Of a DNA stretch of 64,000 nucleotides, positions 1-8,794 are shown piece after piece; within the stretch, counting starts at the first letter, position 1; each line of letters starts with the position of its first letter. A model generated the notes under the pieces. That model had not been told where the DNA came from. It saw nothing but the letters and a program-made list of their open reading frames with translations, and did not search any database. This stretch comes from Natronobacterium gregoryi SP2 (GTDB lineage Archaea; Halobacteriota; Halobacteria; Halobacteriales; Natrialbaceae), in contig NC_019792.1 in NCBI RefSeq assembly GCF_000230715.2, positions 1,240,001-1,304,000 of the forward strand, read 5' to 3'. Both the position numbers and the translations under genes were made by a program.

Positions 1-118
1 ACCGTTTCAGGCCCGGCAGTTCGCGAGCGATCTCGGCGTGGTCGGCCTGCCAGCGCTCGACGAACTCCTCGTGGCTGTACTCGTCCTTGCGAACGAGTAA
101 CTCTACCAGCTTGAGCAT
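1..118 (-). CDS. EthD-domain protein, N-terminal part (runs off the left edge)
   Basis: The reverse strand reads MLKLVELLVRKDEYSHEEFV and continues through a WQADHAEIAREL-type stretch to the window edge, so only about 39 residues are present. The pattern (hydrophobic N-terminal strand, then S-H-E-E-F-V-x-x-W and D/E-H-x-x-I-A-R) is the start of the dimeric alpha/beta-barrel EthD fold. The same pattern recurs twice in the protein at 10164-10880, so this is a paralogue. EthD proteins accompany ring-cleavage or acyl-CoA catabolic genes in many organisms, but their own chemistry is usually unknown. Start chosen at the only ATG. Confidence 0.7.
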   Translation of the reverse strand, partial: MLKLVELLVRKDEYSHEEFVERWQADHAEIARELPGLKR

Positions 119-227
119 ACACGTCCTCTGTCGGACGCGGGTGACTTTGTTCTATCGGTGTGTTCACATGCCTATCGATGGGTGAGAACGAGTTACACAC
201 TACGAGGGTTCGGTTCGCGTAGCCAGT

Positions 228-440
228 ATGGGCGACCTGCCAGCACTGCGTGTCGACCATGCAGGTATCACGGTCGAGTCGATGGAAGCGGCCGAACTGC
301 TCCTGTTCGCACTGGGATGCGAGAAGAGCCACGAAGAACGAAGCGAGTGCGGGAAGTTCACCTGGGCGGCGGACGTGCTCGGCGACGCCGAGAGCCCCCA
401 AAGCAGGGACAGGACTGTTCGTCGACGGCGAGCGGCTATG
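228..440 (+). pseudogene. VOC/glyoxalase-family gene remnant
   Basis: From an ATG at 228 the sequence encodes about 53 residues typical of the first beta-alpha-beta module of a vicinal-oxygen-chelate protein (R-V-D-H-A-G-I-T-V-E-S, then A-L-G-C-E-K-S-H-E-E). The homology then ends, the frame breaks near 395, and a degenerate family A repeat begins at 439. Full-length VOC proteins are 120-150 residues. I read this as a truncated, frameshifted gene whose 3' part was lost. A short functional protein is unlikely. Confidence 0.45.
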
Positions 441-536
441 ATACGGGCTGCTGTCGGTCGCACGGACTTGTTGTACCGTTCTACCGGTGCAACTGCCGGA
501 CGAGTCGCGGTCGCTTCGGTACAGCGTCCGTCTGAG
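439..536. repeat. Degenerate family A palindromic element
   Basis: It begins TGATACGGGCTGCTGTC and ends GGTACAGCGTCCGTCTGAG, with an imperfect inner arm around CCGGTGCAACTGCCGG. It has the outer-arm/inner-arm layout of the better preserved copies at 15108, 24715, 35448, 45694, 50720 and 56294 but has drifted. It lies between the VOC remnant and the HD-domain gene. Confidence 0.55.
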
Positions 537-633
537 ACGACGACCTCATAATTTATTGGATCGCGCCAGAAAGCTACTGACGGGAACGACGGCACCGAGC
601 TACTCGAGTCGCCGTCCAGACGACACACAGACT

Positions 634-1227
634 ATGTCCGAATCCGATTACGACACGCAAGTCCGCGACGCGTTTCCCGAACTCGAGCGGATCGACGACT
701 CCACCCTCGCCGACCGGGTCGTCGAGGCCTGGAGCCTCGGCCTGCGGCGAGGTGGCTGGCGACACGTCGAGGACGTCCCCTACGCCTGGAACATCCACGA
801 GGTTACGAACGTCGAACACGTCCGTGGCGTCACCCGGATCGCCCTGGAGAGTGCGAGAGAGCAACGCGAGTTCCACGGGGCCGACCCGGACATCGATACG
901 ACCGTCGCGGCCTGTCTCCTCCACGACGTGGGCAAGTGCTACGAGTACACCGACCACGTCGACGACGACATCCTCGCCGACACCGATCCGCGGTACGGCG
1001 GCGAGACGATCCCGCACTCTATCTCGGGGTACGCGCTGGCCCACGAGGTCGGCTGTCCACTGTCTGTCCAGCGGGCGATCCCACACTTCCTCGGTGAAAT
1101 TCCCGACCGGACGCTCGAGGCCGAACTGGTACAGAGCGCGAACTCGGCCTCTTCGAACGCCATCACGCAGGCGACGATGGGTATTACGCTCCAGGAGTGG
1201 GTCGACGAGTACTCCCAGACGACGTAG
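634..1227 (+). CDS. HD-domain phosphohydrolase
   Basis: A 197-residue protein with an HD superfamily metal site. A histidine in the N-V-E-H-V-R-G segment (about residue 65) is followed by H-D-V-G-K (about residue 101) in C-L-L-H-D-V-G-K-C-Y, and then by conserved-looking H residues in the I-P-H-S-I-S-G-Y-A-L-A-H-E region. This family hydrolyses nucleotides or phosphomonoesters in the cytoplasm; the substrate cannot be told. An upstream in-frame ATG at 487 lies inside repeat sequence, so the ATG at 634 is preferred. The gene stands alone between the VOC remnant and the acyl-CoA cluster. Confidence 0.75.
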   Translation: MSESDYDTQVRDAFPELERIDDSTLADRVVEAWSLGLRRGGWRHVEDVPYAWNIHEVTNVEHVRGVTRIALESAREQREFHGADPDIDTTVAACLLHDVGKCYEYTDHVDDDILADTDPRYGGETIPHSISGYALAHEVGCPLSVQRAIPHFLGEIPDRTLEAELVQSANSASSNAITQATMGITLQEWVDEYSQTT

Positions 1228-1629
1228 GGATGGATGTCGAGGTCGTTCGACTAGCGGAAACGACCTCGTTCTCGAGCGACCGAACCGCACCCCGTTCGTC
1301 CGCTAATTCGAGCAATCTTTGATCGAAATCAGAAAATTCCGGCCGATAGCAGCGGGTGCGTTCGAGTAGTTCGAACGTTATTCGCTACCGAACGGAGATC
1401 GGAACGACGGTCAACCACCCATTATTTACAGTAGTACTTCTGTAAACTCTCGGTGGACGGACGTGTATATGACTGTCAGATACTGAGAGATGTCGGCGAA
1501 CGCCGGGCACGCCTACGTTCGAACAGCTCGAACGAAGCGACAATCGTTCGAGCCAGTAGCACAGGCGTGACAGAGAAACGAGCTTCACGACGGTGAGGAC
1601 AGCGGTTGGAAACGCGAGGACGGCAAAGA
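1228..1629. other. Intergenic, no gene seen
   Basis: About 400 bp between the HD gene and the end of the convergent HMG-CoA-synthase-like gene. No coding-like frame, RNA gene or repeat copy was recognised. A short AT-richer patch lies near 1420-1446. Confidence 0.5.
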
Positions 1630-3042
1630 CTACTCGAGCAGTTGCATCTTGAACCCGTACCGAATCACGTCTTCCTGGGTGTAGATTCGGCGGATCGTCG
1701 CCTCGACGCGGTCGCCGGGCGAGACCGACTCCTCGCCGACGGTACGGACCTGGGCTGGCGTCGAGACCGTGTCGTCGCCTGCGGGACCGTCGAGGGCGAC
1801 GATTGCGCTGACGTACGCCCCTTCTCGTGCCTGCTGTTCGACGAACTCGGGGGGTGCACCGCCCTGGCCGATGACCGTCGCCGCCTCGACCGTCCCCGTT
1901 CCCGGCAGTGAGACCGTCTCGTCGGCCTCGAACGCACCACAGTCGGTACAGGCCCCCTCGGGCGGGAACGCGAGCACGCCACACTCCCGGCAACGCCCGG
2001 CGACGAGGCGATGGCGCTGAGGAAGGGTGCGTTTCCAGCTCGGGACGCTGACGTACGCGCCGCCACCTGCCGGCTCGCCTGGCGTGACGTCGCCGCGCAT
2101 CCGCAGATACTCGCCGTAGGACAGCGTCTCCGCACCCTCGAGATCGGTCGCGACCGAAACGTCCGTCCCCGCGAGGGCGATCGCCGTCCCGCCACCGGGG
2201 CCGTAGCCGATCAGGACGACGTCGGTGTGGCCGGCCTCGAGCGCGCTGGCGAATCCGAGAAGCGCACTCGCCGCGCCGGTGTCGCCGAGGTCGTGGACGG
2301 TCGTCCCGGCTTGGAGGGCGTCGGTCTCGACGCCGAGCGGACCGGCGGCCCGGTAGGGGAGTTTCCCGTTCGGCGACTGGAGCGCGACGGCGTCGGCCGT
2401 CGCGAGGTCGTACTCGAGGTCGTCGGCGACGGCCGCGACGGTCTCCGTGAACGCCGACCGATCGTAGGCGGTGATCCCGAGGTCCGTCGTCTCCCCGGAG
2501 CCGGCAGGACGAAATCGCGTGCCGGGAAACGTCGTCGTCCGTTCGGCCCGGTCGACGACCGAGCCGGGGCCGTCGTCAGTCACCACCAGCGCGGCCGCGC
2601 CTGCACCGCCAGCGTGTTCGCGTTCGTCGTCCGGAGCACCGCGTGGTGCGTCGCTGGCGACCACGAGCGCGGGGCTACCGCCCTCGAGTGTCGTCGCCAG
2701 TGCGTCGACGCCGGCACGCGTGGTCGCGGAAAACGTTCGCGTCTCGACCGTCTCCGCGAGCCCGAGGAAGCTGGCGAGCCGTGCACCGATCGCGCCCTCC
2801 TCTAACGGTGGCGTCGTCGTCGCGACGAACAGCCGGCTCACGTCGGCCGACGCGAGGTCGCTGTCGGTCAGCACCATCGTCGCGGCCTCGCCCGCCATCG
2901 TCAGCGTATCTTCGTCCGCCGCAGGAACCGCCGTCTCGGAGATACCCACGCCGTGGAACTGGCCCCAGGCGTTCTCGACGGTCGCTGCCGTGATCCGGTA
3001 GCGCGGGGCGTAGGCCGCGACGGCGTCGATTCCGAGCGTCAT
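1630..3042 (-). CDS. HMG-CoA-synthase-like protein fused to a DUF35 zinc-ribbon/OB domain
   Basis: 470 residues. Residues 1-330 follow the HMG-CoA synthase/KAS III-like thiolase fold (M-T-L-G-I-D-A-V-A-A-Y start, H-A-G-G-A-G-A-A-A-L-V-V near 140, G-Y-G-P-G-G-G near 300). Residues 345-470 are a DUF35 module with C-R-E-C and C-T-D-C zinc knuckles followed by an OB fold. In true archaeal HMG-CoA synthase the nucleophile lies in A-C-K-A-G; here that segment reads A-T-T-R-A-G (about 106-111), so the catalytic Cys appears replaced by Thr108. It overlaps the thiolase gene upstream by 4 bp (ATGA), implying translational coupling. Likely role: scaffold or CoA-channelling partner of that thiolase rather than a mevalonate-pathway synthase. 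Confidence 0.8.
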   Translation of the reverse strand: MTLGIDAVAAYAPRYRITAATVENAWGQFHGVGISETAVPAADEDTLTMAGEAATMVLTDSDLASADVSRLFVATTTPPLEEGAIGARLASFLGLAETVETRTFSATTRAGVDALATTLEGGSPALVVASDAPRGAPDDEREHAGGAGAAALVVTDDGPGSVVDRAERTTTFPGTRFRPAGSGETTDLGITAYDRSAFTETVAAVADDLEYDLATADAVALQSPNGKLPYRAAGPLGVETDALQAGTTVHDLGDTGAASALLGFASALEAGHTDVVLIGYGPGGGTAIALAGTDVSVATDLEGAETLSYGEYLRMRGDVTPGEPAGGGAYVSVPSWKRTLPQRHRLVAGRCRECGVLAFPPEGACTDCGAFEADETVSLPGTGTVEAATVIGQGGAPPEFVEQQAREGAYVSAIVALDGPAGDDTVSTPAQVRTVGEESVSPGDRVEATIRRIYTQEDVIRYGFKMQLLE

Positions 3043-4214
3043 CCTGTCACCCCCTCGCGCTCGAAGACGTGAACGACCGACGCGCCGCCGCTGCCGCCGA
3101 CGTTGTGGGTCAGGCCACAGTGGGGGTTCTCGAGCTGCCGGTCGTCCGCCCGTCCCGTCAACTGCTCGAAGGCCTCGACGACCTGGCCGGTTCCGGTCGC
3201 TCCGATGGGGTGGCCCTTCGACTTGAGTCCGCCGGAGGTGTTGACCGGGAGGTCGCCATCGGGGTCGGCCCGTCCCTCGCGGAGCAGGTCGGGGGCCGAT
3301 CCCGGCGCACAGAAGCCCAGGTCCTCGTAGGCGACCAGTTCCGCGATCGCAAAGCAGTCGTGGACCTCCGCGAAGTCGAGGTCGTTGGGGACGACGCCGG
3401 CACGCTCGTAGGCCGTCTCGGCGGCGACCTGCGAGGCCGAAATGGCGGTGTAGCTGTCCCGCTGGGCCAGCCCGACCCGTTCGCTGGCCGCGCCGACGCC
3501 GGCGACCCGCACCCGCTCGTCGCTGTACTCGCCCACGACGTCCTCGCTGGCGAGGATCGCGACCGCAGCCCCGTCGGAGGTCGGACAGCAGTGATAGAGG
3601 GTGAGGGGATCGGCGACGGTCGGCGCTTCCACGGCGTCCTCGAGCGAACACTCGAACCCCAGGTGGGCCTTCGGATTCTTCGCGCCGTTCGCGTGGTTCT
3701 TCACGGCGACCCGCGAGAGGTCCTCGTTCGTCGCGTCGTACTCGTTCATGTACGCACTCGCCATCTGGGCGTAGACGCCAGAGAAGGTCGTCCCGGTCAG
3801 TCGCTCCCACTCGGTCTCGCCGCTGACGCCGAGCCAGTACGTGGTCACGTCCTCGGAGAGGTCGGTCATCACCTCGTAACCGCCAGCGACAGCGACGTCG
3901 GCGAACCCACTCTTGATCGCCTGGACGGCCTGACGCACGGCGAATCCGCCTGCAGCGCAGGCGTTCTCGACTCTCGAGCAGGGGACGTTGTGGAGGCCGA
4001 CGTGTTCGGTCACGGCCGGCCCCGACAGGCCGAGCTGGCGGCCGCCGACGCCGAGCGTGCCGACGACGGCCTCGTCGACGTCTCCGGTATCAATTCCGTG
4101 ATCGACGCTGTCGCAGGCGGCCGCGTAGGCCTCCGCGAACAGGTCCCGGTAGCTCTCGTCCGGAAACGCCCCGAACGGCGACTGACCGGCACCGACGAGA
4201 TAGACGTCTCGCAT
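3039..4214 (-). CDS. Thiolase, SCP2-type acyl-CoA acetyltransferase family
   Basis: 391 residues, the usual thiolase length. The nucleophile Cys86 sits in V-E-N-A-C-A-A-G-G, followed by E-V-H-D-C-F-A and G-H-P-I-G-A-T-G motifs in the C-terminal half. The last motif region (H-C-G-L-T-H-N-V-G-G-S-G) is of the SCP2/archaeal type. It would condense or cleave 3-ketoacyl-CoA in the cytoplasm. Its stop overlaps the start of the HMG-CoA-synthase-like/DUF35 gene, matching archaeal thiolase-DUF35-HMGCS complexes. A beta-oxidation dehydrogenase and hydratase lie just beyond, suggesting fatty acid or branched-chain acid breakdown. Confidence 0.88.
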   Translation of the reverse strand: MRDVYLVGAGQSPFGAFPDESYRDLFAEAYAAACDSVDHGIDTGDVDEAVVGTLGVGGRQLGLSGPAVTEHVGLHNVPCSRVENACAAGGFAVRQAVQAIKSGFADVAVAGGYEVMTDLSEDVTTYWLGVSGETEWERLTGTTFSGVYAQMASAYMNEYDATNEDLSRVAVKNHANGAKNPKAHLGFECSLEDAVEAPTVADPLTLYHCCPTSDGAAVAILASEDVVGEYSDERVRVAGVGAASERVGLAQRDSYTAISASQVAAETAYERAGVVPNDLDFAEVHDCFAIAELVAYEDLGFCAPGSAPDLLREGRADPDGDLPVNTSGGLKSKGHPIGATGTGQVVEAFEQLTGRADDRQLENPHCGLTHNVGGSGGASVVHVFEREGVTG

Positions 4215-4267
4215 GGGCTCACGTTTTCGGCGGAATCATATATGTGTGCTGTTGACTTCCACACTCT

Positions 4268-5412
4268 CTCACGACGATCGTTCGAACACCGTCGCCACAC
4301 CCTGCCCGAAGCCGACACACATCGTCGCGAGGCCGTACCGGTCGTCCTGCCGCCGGAGTTCGTGCAACAGCGTCGTCGCGATCCGAGCGCCCGAACAGCG
4401 AAGCAGGTGGCCGAGCACGATCGCGCCACCGTTGACGGTGAGTCGGTCGTCGTCGACCCGAGTGCCCGCTTGCAGTAGAGACTCTGGGAGGCAAACGCCT
4501 CGTTGAGTTCGACCAGGTCAAGGTCGCCGACGTTGATCCCTGCCGTCTCGAGTGCCGCTCGCGTCGCGGGCACCGGCCCGACCTCCATCACGCGCGGATC
4601 GACGCCAGCGACGGCCCGCGATCGGACGGTCGCGAGCACGTCCAGATCGTTCCGGGAGGCGTACTCGGGGCTCGTGACGAACAGCCCCGCTGCGCCGTCG
4701 GTCAGTGGCGAGGCGTTGCCCGGCGTCACCGTCGCCGCCTCGTCGTCGGCGAAGACGGTCGGCAGGTCCGCCAGGTCCTCGAGCGAGGTCTCGGGTCGCG
4801 GCCCCTCGTCGCGCTCGAGGGGATCGTCGGCGTCGACGGGGACGACCTCGTCGTCGAACCGACCCTCCTCCCAGGCGTCGATCGCCCACCGATGTGAGCG
4901 GAGGGCGAACCGGTCCTGTTCCTCGCGGCCGACGTCGTGTTCCCTGGCGACTCGCTCGGCGGTCGCCCCCATCGGCAGTTCGTCGCTGTCGTACCGCTTC
5001 TCGATCCCGGGATGGAGCCAATCCGAGAACGGGATGGGGCTCATGTGTTCGACGCCCGCGACGGGGACGACGTCGGCGTCGCCGGCCTCGATCGACCGCG
5101 TCGCGTCGACCAGCGTCGTCAGCGACGAGCCACAGAGTCGCGTCAGCGTCGCCCCGGGGACCGACTCGGGGAACCCACCTGCCAGCAGCGACTGCCGGGC
5201 GAGATTCCGTCCCTGTTCGCTCTCCTGGTTCGCACAGCCCAGACGGAAATCGTCTCACTCCCCCGCCGGAACGTCCGTCCGCTCGACCAGCGCCTCGAGG
5301 ACTTCGATCACGAGGTCCTCGGGGTAGGGGTCGGCGAAGGCACCGTCCTTCCGGGCCTGTGGCGTCCGTACTGCGTCGACGATAACGGACTCTCTGCCAG
5401 CCGTCGAGCGTC
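4268..5412 (-). pseudogene. Decayed acetyl-CoA acyltransferase (thiolase)
   Basis: Reading the reverse strand from about 5412, thiolase sequence appears as I-V-D-A-V-R-T-P-Q-A-R-K-D-G-A-F-A without a recognisable start codon (an ATA lies where the ATG is expected). An in-frame TGA follows near 5257, then good homology around the nucleophile (T-L-T-R-L-C-G-S-S-L). Homology continues to [11 protein letters not shown], a frame shift occurs near 4460-4480, and the tail resumes as [10 protein letters not shown]. The GHPxG motif has become G-H-L-L-R-C-S. The terminal C-V-G-F-G-Q-G-V-A block and stop at 4268 are preserved. The gene is clearly dead. The intact relative is at 22699-23835. Confidence 0.8.
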
Positions 5413-5503
5413 GTATCGTGGCGTCTCGAGTGAAGTATCCTCCCGAGAACGTGTCGGAAATAGATTAGTAACGGCTTTGAGGATCGTCCCGATTGTGTGA
5501 CGT

Positions 5504-6388
5504 ATGCACGTCACAGTACTAGGAGCCGGTACCATGGGACACGGCATCGCACAGGTGACGGCGACGGCCGGACACGACGTCGTCGTCAGGGACATCGAAT
5601 CCGAGTACGTCGAGGAAGGAATCACAGCGATCGAGGACAACCTCGAGGGCGGGGTCGAACGCGACAAACTCACCCGCGAGGAGGCCGACGCGACGCTGTC
5701 CCAGATCGAGGGAACGACCGATCTCGAGGCGGCCCTCGAGGGAGCCGACGTGGTAATCGAGGCAGTGCCAGAAGACCTCGAACTCAAACAGCGCACGCTC
5801 GAGGACGTCGAGGCGGTCGTCGACGAGGAGACGATCGTCGCGACGAACACGTCGTCGCTGTCGGTCACCGAAATCGCGAGCGCAGCCGACCACGACGACC
5901 GCGTGATCGGGCTGCACTTTTTCAACCCGGTCCACGTCATGGAACTGGTCGAGATCGTCGTCCCCGAGCAGGCCAGCGAAGCGACGGTCGCGTCCGCCCA
6001 CGAGTTCGTCGCGGACGTCGAGAAGACCCCCGTCGAGGTCACCGACTCGCCCGGCTTCGCCTCCTCGAGACTCGGCGTCGCACTCGGCGTCGAGGCGATG
6101 CGGATGGTCGAGGAAGGCGTCGCCGATCCCCGCGACGTCGACACCGCGATGGAACTGGGGTACAACCACCCGATGGGGCCGATCGAACTCGGCGACGTCG
6201 TCGGCCTCGACGTTCGGCTGGATATCCTCGAGTACCTGCGGGAGGAACTCGGCGAACGGTTCAGGCCACCACAGGCCCTCAAGCGCAAGGTGCGTGCGGG
6301 TAACCTCGGCAAGAAGACCGGCGAAGGGTTCTACGTCTGGGAGGACGGCGAGATCGTCGGCGTCAGCGGGGGCGAAGGCGATGAGTGA
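5504..6388 (+). CDS. 3-hydroxyacyl-CoA dehydrogenase
   Basis: 294 residues. An N-terminal Rossmann fold starts G-A-G-T-M-G-H-G-I-A (7-16). The NAD domain includes E-A-V-P-E (about 86) and N-T-S-S-L-S-V-T-E-I (about 114), and the catalytic-dyad His is in H-F-F-N-P-V. The C-terminal helical domain ends N-L-G-K-K-T-G-E-G-F-Y. It oxidises 3-hydroxyacyl-CoA to 3-ketoacyl-CoA with NAD in beta-oxidation. It is the single-function form, not fused to a hydratase. Its stop overlaps the enoyl-CoA hydratase start by 8 bp, so the two form an operon supplying consecutive steps. The thiolase next to it on the other strand is a pseudogene. Confidence 0.92.
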   Translation: MHVTVLGAGTMGHGIAQVTATAGHDVVVRDIESEYVEEGITAIEDNLEGGVERDKLTREEADATLSQIEGTTDLEAALEGADVVIEAVPEDLELKQRTLEDVEAVVDEETIVATNTSSLSVTEIASAADHDDRVIGLHFFNPVHVMELVEIVVPEQASEATVASAHEFVADVEKTPVEVTDSPGFASSRLGVALGVEAMRMVEEGVADPRDVDTAMELGYNHPMGPIELGDVVGLDVRLDILEYLREELGERFRPPQALKRKVRAGNLGKKTGEGFYVWEDGEIVGVSGGEGDE

Positions 6389-7220
6389 CGACCGGGTCGA
6401 CGGAGCCGGCGAAATCGAAGCGGTCGCAACGAACAGCGAGACGATCCGCGTCTCGGTTGGCGACCGCGTCGACGGCGTCGCGACGGTGACGATGGACCGG
6501 CCAGACGCCAGAAACGCCCTCGACGCGACGTTGCGAGCCGAGCTGAAGAAGATACTCGGTGCCATCGAGGATAGCGACGTCCGCGTCGTCGTGCTGACCG
6601 GTGCCGACGAGGCCAAGGCGTTCGTCGCCGGGGCCGACGTGAGCGAGTTGCGCGAGCGAGACGCATTAGAACAGCGCGAGGCCTCGAAACGGCCACGCGT
6701 CTACGAGGTCGTCGACGACCTCCGGCAGCCGGTCATCGGCCGGCTCAACGGCCACGCGCTGGGCGGCGGCTGCGAACTCGCGACGGCGTGTGACGTCCGG
6801 ATCGCCCACGAGCGAGCGAAGGTCGGCCAGCCCGAGATCGCCCTCGGGATCATGCCCGGCGGCGGCGGCACCCAGCGACTTCCCCGCCTGGTCGGCGAAG
6901 GACAGGCGATGCGACTGATCCTCTCCGGCGAACTCCTCGAGGCCCGGGAAGCCCGCGATATCGGCCTCGTCGATGTCGTCTGTGCGGACAACGAGGAACT
7001 CGACGAGGAGGTCTACGGCCTCGCCGAGTCGATGGCCCAAAAGAGCCCCGTCGCCCTCGAGTTCGCAAAGCAATCGGTGAAAGCGGCCTCGAGGATGGAC
7101 TTAGAGAGTGGCATCGAGTACGAGGCCGAACTGTTCGCCCAGCTGTTTGCGACCGCGGACAAAAACGAGGGGATCGACGCCTTCCTCGAGGACCGCGATC
7201 CGGAGTGGCAGGGACGATAG
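6381..7220 (+). CDS. Enoyl-CoA hydratase/isomerase (crotonase family)
   Basis: 279 residues of crotonase fold. The oxyanion-hole segments are visible as A-F-V-A-G-A-D-V and G-H-A-L-G-G-G-C-E-L. The two catalytic acids of hydratases fall in G-G-G-C-E-L-A (Glu) and in the P-E-I-A-L-G-I-M-P-G-G-G-G-T-Q-R-L block (Glu). Compared with the usual family length of about 260 it carries a 20-residue acidic N-terminal extension. It hydrates enoyl-CoA to 3-hydroxyacyl-CoA, feeding the dehydrogenase just upstream, which it overlaps by 8 bp. Confidence 0.92.
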   Translation: MSDDRVDGAGEIEAVATNSETIRVSVGDRVDGVATVTMDRPDARNALDATLRAELKKILGAIEDSDVRVVVLTGADEAKAFVAGADVSELRERDALEQREASKRPRVYEVVDDLRQPVIGRLNGHALGGGCELATACDVRIAHERAKVGQPEIALGIMPGGGGTQRLPRLVGEGQAMRLILSGELLEAREARDIGLVDVVCADNEELDEEVYGLAESMAQKSPVALEFAKQSVKAASRMDLESGIEYEAELFAQLFATADKNEGIDAFLEDRDPEWQGR

Positions 7221-7232
7221 CGGCGGCCTGCA

Positions 7233-7243
7233 CTTTTATTATT
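7233..7243 (+). promoter_or_regulatory. TATA box of the thioesterase gene
   Basis: CTTTTATTATT lies about 25 nt upstream of the ATG at 7264 in otherwise GC-rich DNA, the spacing expected of a leaderless haloarchaeal transcript. It suggests the thioesterase has its own promoter separate from the dehydrogenase-hydratase pair. Confidence 0.6.
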
Positions 7244-7263
7244 TGCCAACAGGGAGTGTGTGT

Positions 7264-7650
7264 ATGGATGTCGAAGCCTTCTTCGAGGGGATGCCGTTTG
7301 CCTCCCTGCTGGGTATCGAGATCACCGAGTGTGCCGACGGGCACGCCGAGGGTCACCTCGAGATGACCGAGGAACTCTCCTGGAACGAAGCGGAGTTGCT
7401 GGCCCACGGCGGCGTCACGTTCACCCTCGCGGACACCGTCGGCGGCGCGGCCCTAGTCTCGGAGGTCGAACAGCCGGTGCCGACGATCGACATGCGGATC
7501 GACTACCTCAGCGCCGGGACGGGCGATCTCTACGCCGAGGCCGACGTCGTCCGGTGTGGCGGTGACGTCGGGACGGTCGACGTCGAGGTGTACGCCACAG
7601 AGGAGGAGACGCTGATCGCGGACGCTCGAGGCGTCTACAAGACCGGATAA
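7264..7650 (+). CDS. PaaI-type hotdog thioesterase
   Basis: 128 residues with the hotdog fold. It opens F-F-E-G-M-P-F-A-S-L-L-G-I-E, has the catalytic-helix pattern H-G-G-V-T-F-T-L-A-D-T-V-G-G-A-A, and then the R-I-D-Y-L-S-A-G strand. Such enzymes release free acids from aryl- or acyl-CoA and often rescue CoA in catabolic clusters, which fits the neighbouring beta-oxidation genes. The frame is open further upstream, but the ATG at 7264 follows the TATA box at leaderless spacing and gives the normal family length. A paralogue is at 28160-28642. Confidence 0.85.
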   Translation: MDVEAFFEGMPFASLLGIEITECADGHAEGHLEMTEELSWNEAELLAHGGVTFTLADTVGGAALVSEVEQPVPTIDMRIDYLSAGTGDLYAEADVVRCGGDVGTVDVEVYATEEETLIADARGVYKTG

Positions 7651-7657
7651 GAGCTGA

Positions 7658-8665
7658 CTATCGCAGTGCCGGCGCGACCTCGTCGCCGAGCTGGTGGACG
7701 CACTCTACCATCTCCTCGGTGCCGACGCCGGGGTGGTAGGTCCGGAAGATGACGTGGACGTCGTCGCCCAGCGCCTCGCGGTACGCCTCGAGTTCCTCGA
7801 TCACCTGTTCGGGCGTGCCGAAGATCGCCTGCTCTTTCAGTTCCTGCTTGCGCTCGTCGTCGAGTTCGTCGACCGACTCGCCCGAGAAGATTTCCTCGTA
7901 GCGACGCTGGATGTAGAGGTAGCCGTCTTTCATCGTCTCCCAGGCCTCTTCGCGGGAGTCGCCGACCCAGCCGTGCTGGAGGACGTAGATCGTAAAGTCG
8001 TCCTCGAGGCCTGCCTCGTCGCGAACTCGCCGAACGTCTTCGACCCGTTTCCGGACGCCCTCGACCGAGAGCGACGAGGGGGCACACCAGCCGTCGGCGA
8101 TCCTGGCTGCCCGCCGGACGGCTGGTTTTGCTGCTCCGCCGAGCATAATCGGCACGTCGCCGTCGACGGGTGTGGGCGTGATCGAGACGTCCGTCGGCAC
8201 GTCGTGAAAGTCGGAGTCGTACGCGAGATCGCCCTCGCTCCAGGCACCCCGGAGGAACGGAACGAGATCGCCGAGTCGCTCGGCTCGCTCCTCTCGAGGG
8301 ACGCCGAAGACGTCGAACTCCCGGGGATTCGAGCCGATCGCGAGCCCGAGCGTGAGTCGGCCGTCCGCGAGCGCGTCGACGGTCGCGGCGTCCTCGGCCA
8401 GCCGAATGGGATCGTACAGCGGGCCGAGCGCGACGCAGCTTCCGATCTCGAGGTCGTCGGAGACGGCGGCCATCGCGCCGAGGGCCGGCATCGTTCCGGC
8501 GAGGTACTCGTCCTCGGCGAAGTGGTGTTCGGAGACCCACGCGCTGTCCAGTCCCGCGGCATCGATCTCACGGGTCACCGCGAGGAGTTCGTCGTAGCGG
8601 TCGGCGGTGTCGCGGTCGTCGTCCGGCCGCTGCTGGGCGGTAAACAGGCCAGTACCGAGTTGCAT
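7658..8665 (-). CDS. LLM-class (F420-type) flavin-dependent oxidoreductase
   Basis: 335 residues of luciferase-like monooxygenase TIM-barrel. Visible segments are the opening M-Q-L-G-T-G-L-F, W-V-S-E-H-H-F-A-E-D-E-Y (45-56), the L-T-L-G-L-A-I-G-S-N-P-R-E-F block and the P-I-M-L-G-G-A-A-K-P-A-V-R-R-A-A cofactor-phosphate region. Haloarchaea make F420, so either F420 or FMN is possible; the substrate is unknown. It is convergent with the thioesterase (7 bp between stops). A spacer of 129 bp separates it from the M24 gene on the same strand. Confidence 0.82.
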   Translation of the reverse strand: MQLGTGLFTAQQRPDDDRDTADRYDELLAVTREIDAAGLDSAWVSEHHFAEDEYLAGTMPALGAMAAVSDDLEIGSCVALGPLYDPIRLAEDAATVDALADGRLTLGLAIGSNPREFDVFGVPREERAERLGDLVPFLRGAWSEGDLAYDSDFHDVPTDVSITPTPVDGDVPIMLGGAAKPAVRRAARIADGWCAPSSLSVEGVRKRVEDVRRVRDEAGLEDDFTIYVLQHGWVGDSREEAWETMKDGYLYIQRRYEEIFSGESVDELDDERKQELKEQAIFGTPEQVIEELEAYREALGDDVHVIFRTYHPGVGTEEMVECVHQLGDEVAPALR

Positions 8666-8794
8666 ACTCGTTTACATCCAGCGCGACCGTCTTAATCTTT
8701 GGCGAAGTGACGAAACGCAACTGGCTGACGCGGCAGGCAGCCGTCACGGCGACGCGAACTCGGCAATAGCGCTCGAGTGGTGGCGTCGACTCGA

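Noticed and set aside
1385-1993. Long open frames opposite the HMG-CoA-synthase-like gene and similar antisense frames elsewhere
   Set aside because: Arg-, Ser- and Pro-rich shadow frames typical of GC-rich DNA on the strand opposite real genes; no protein-like composition or start context.
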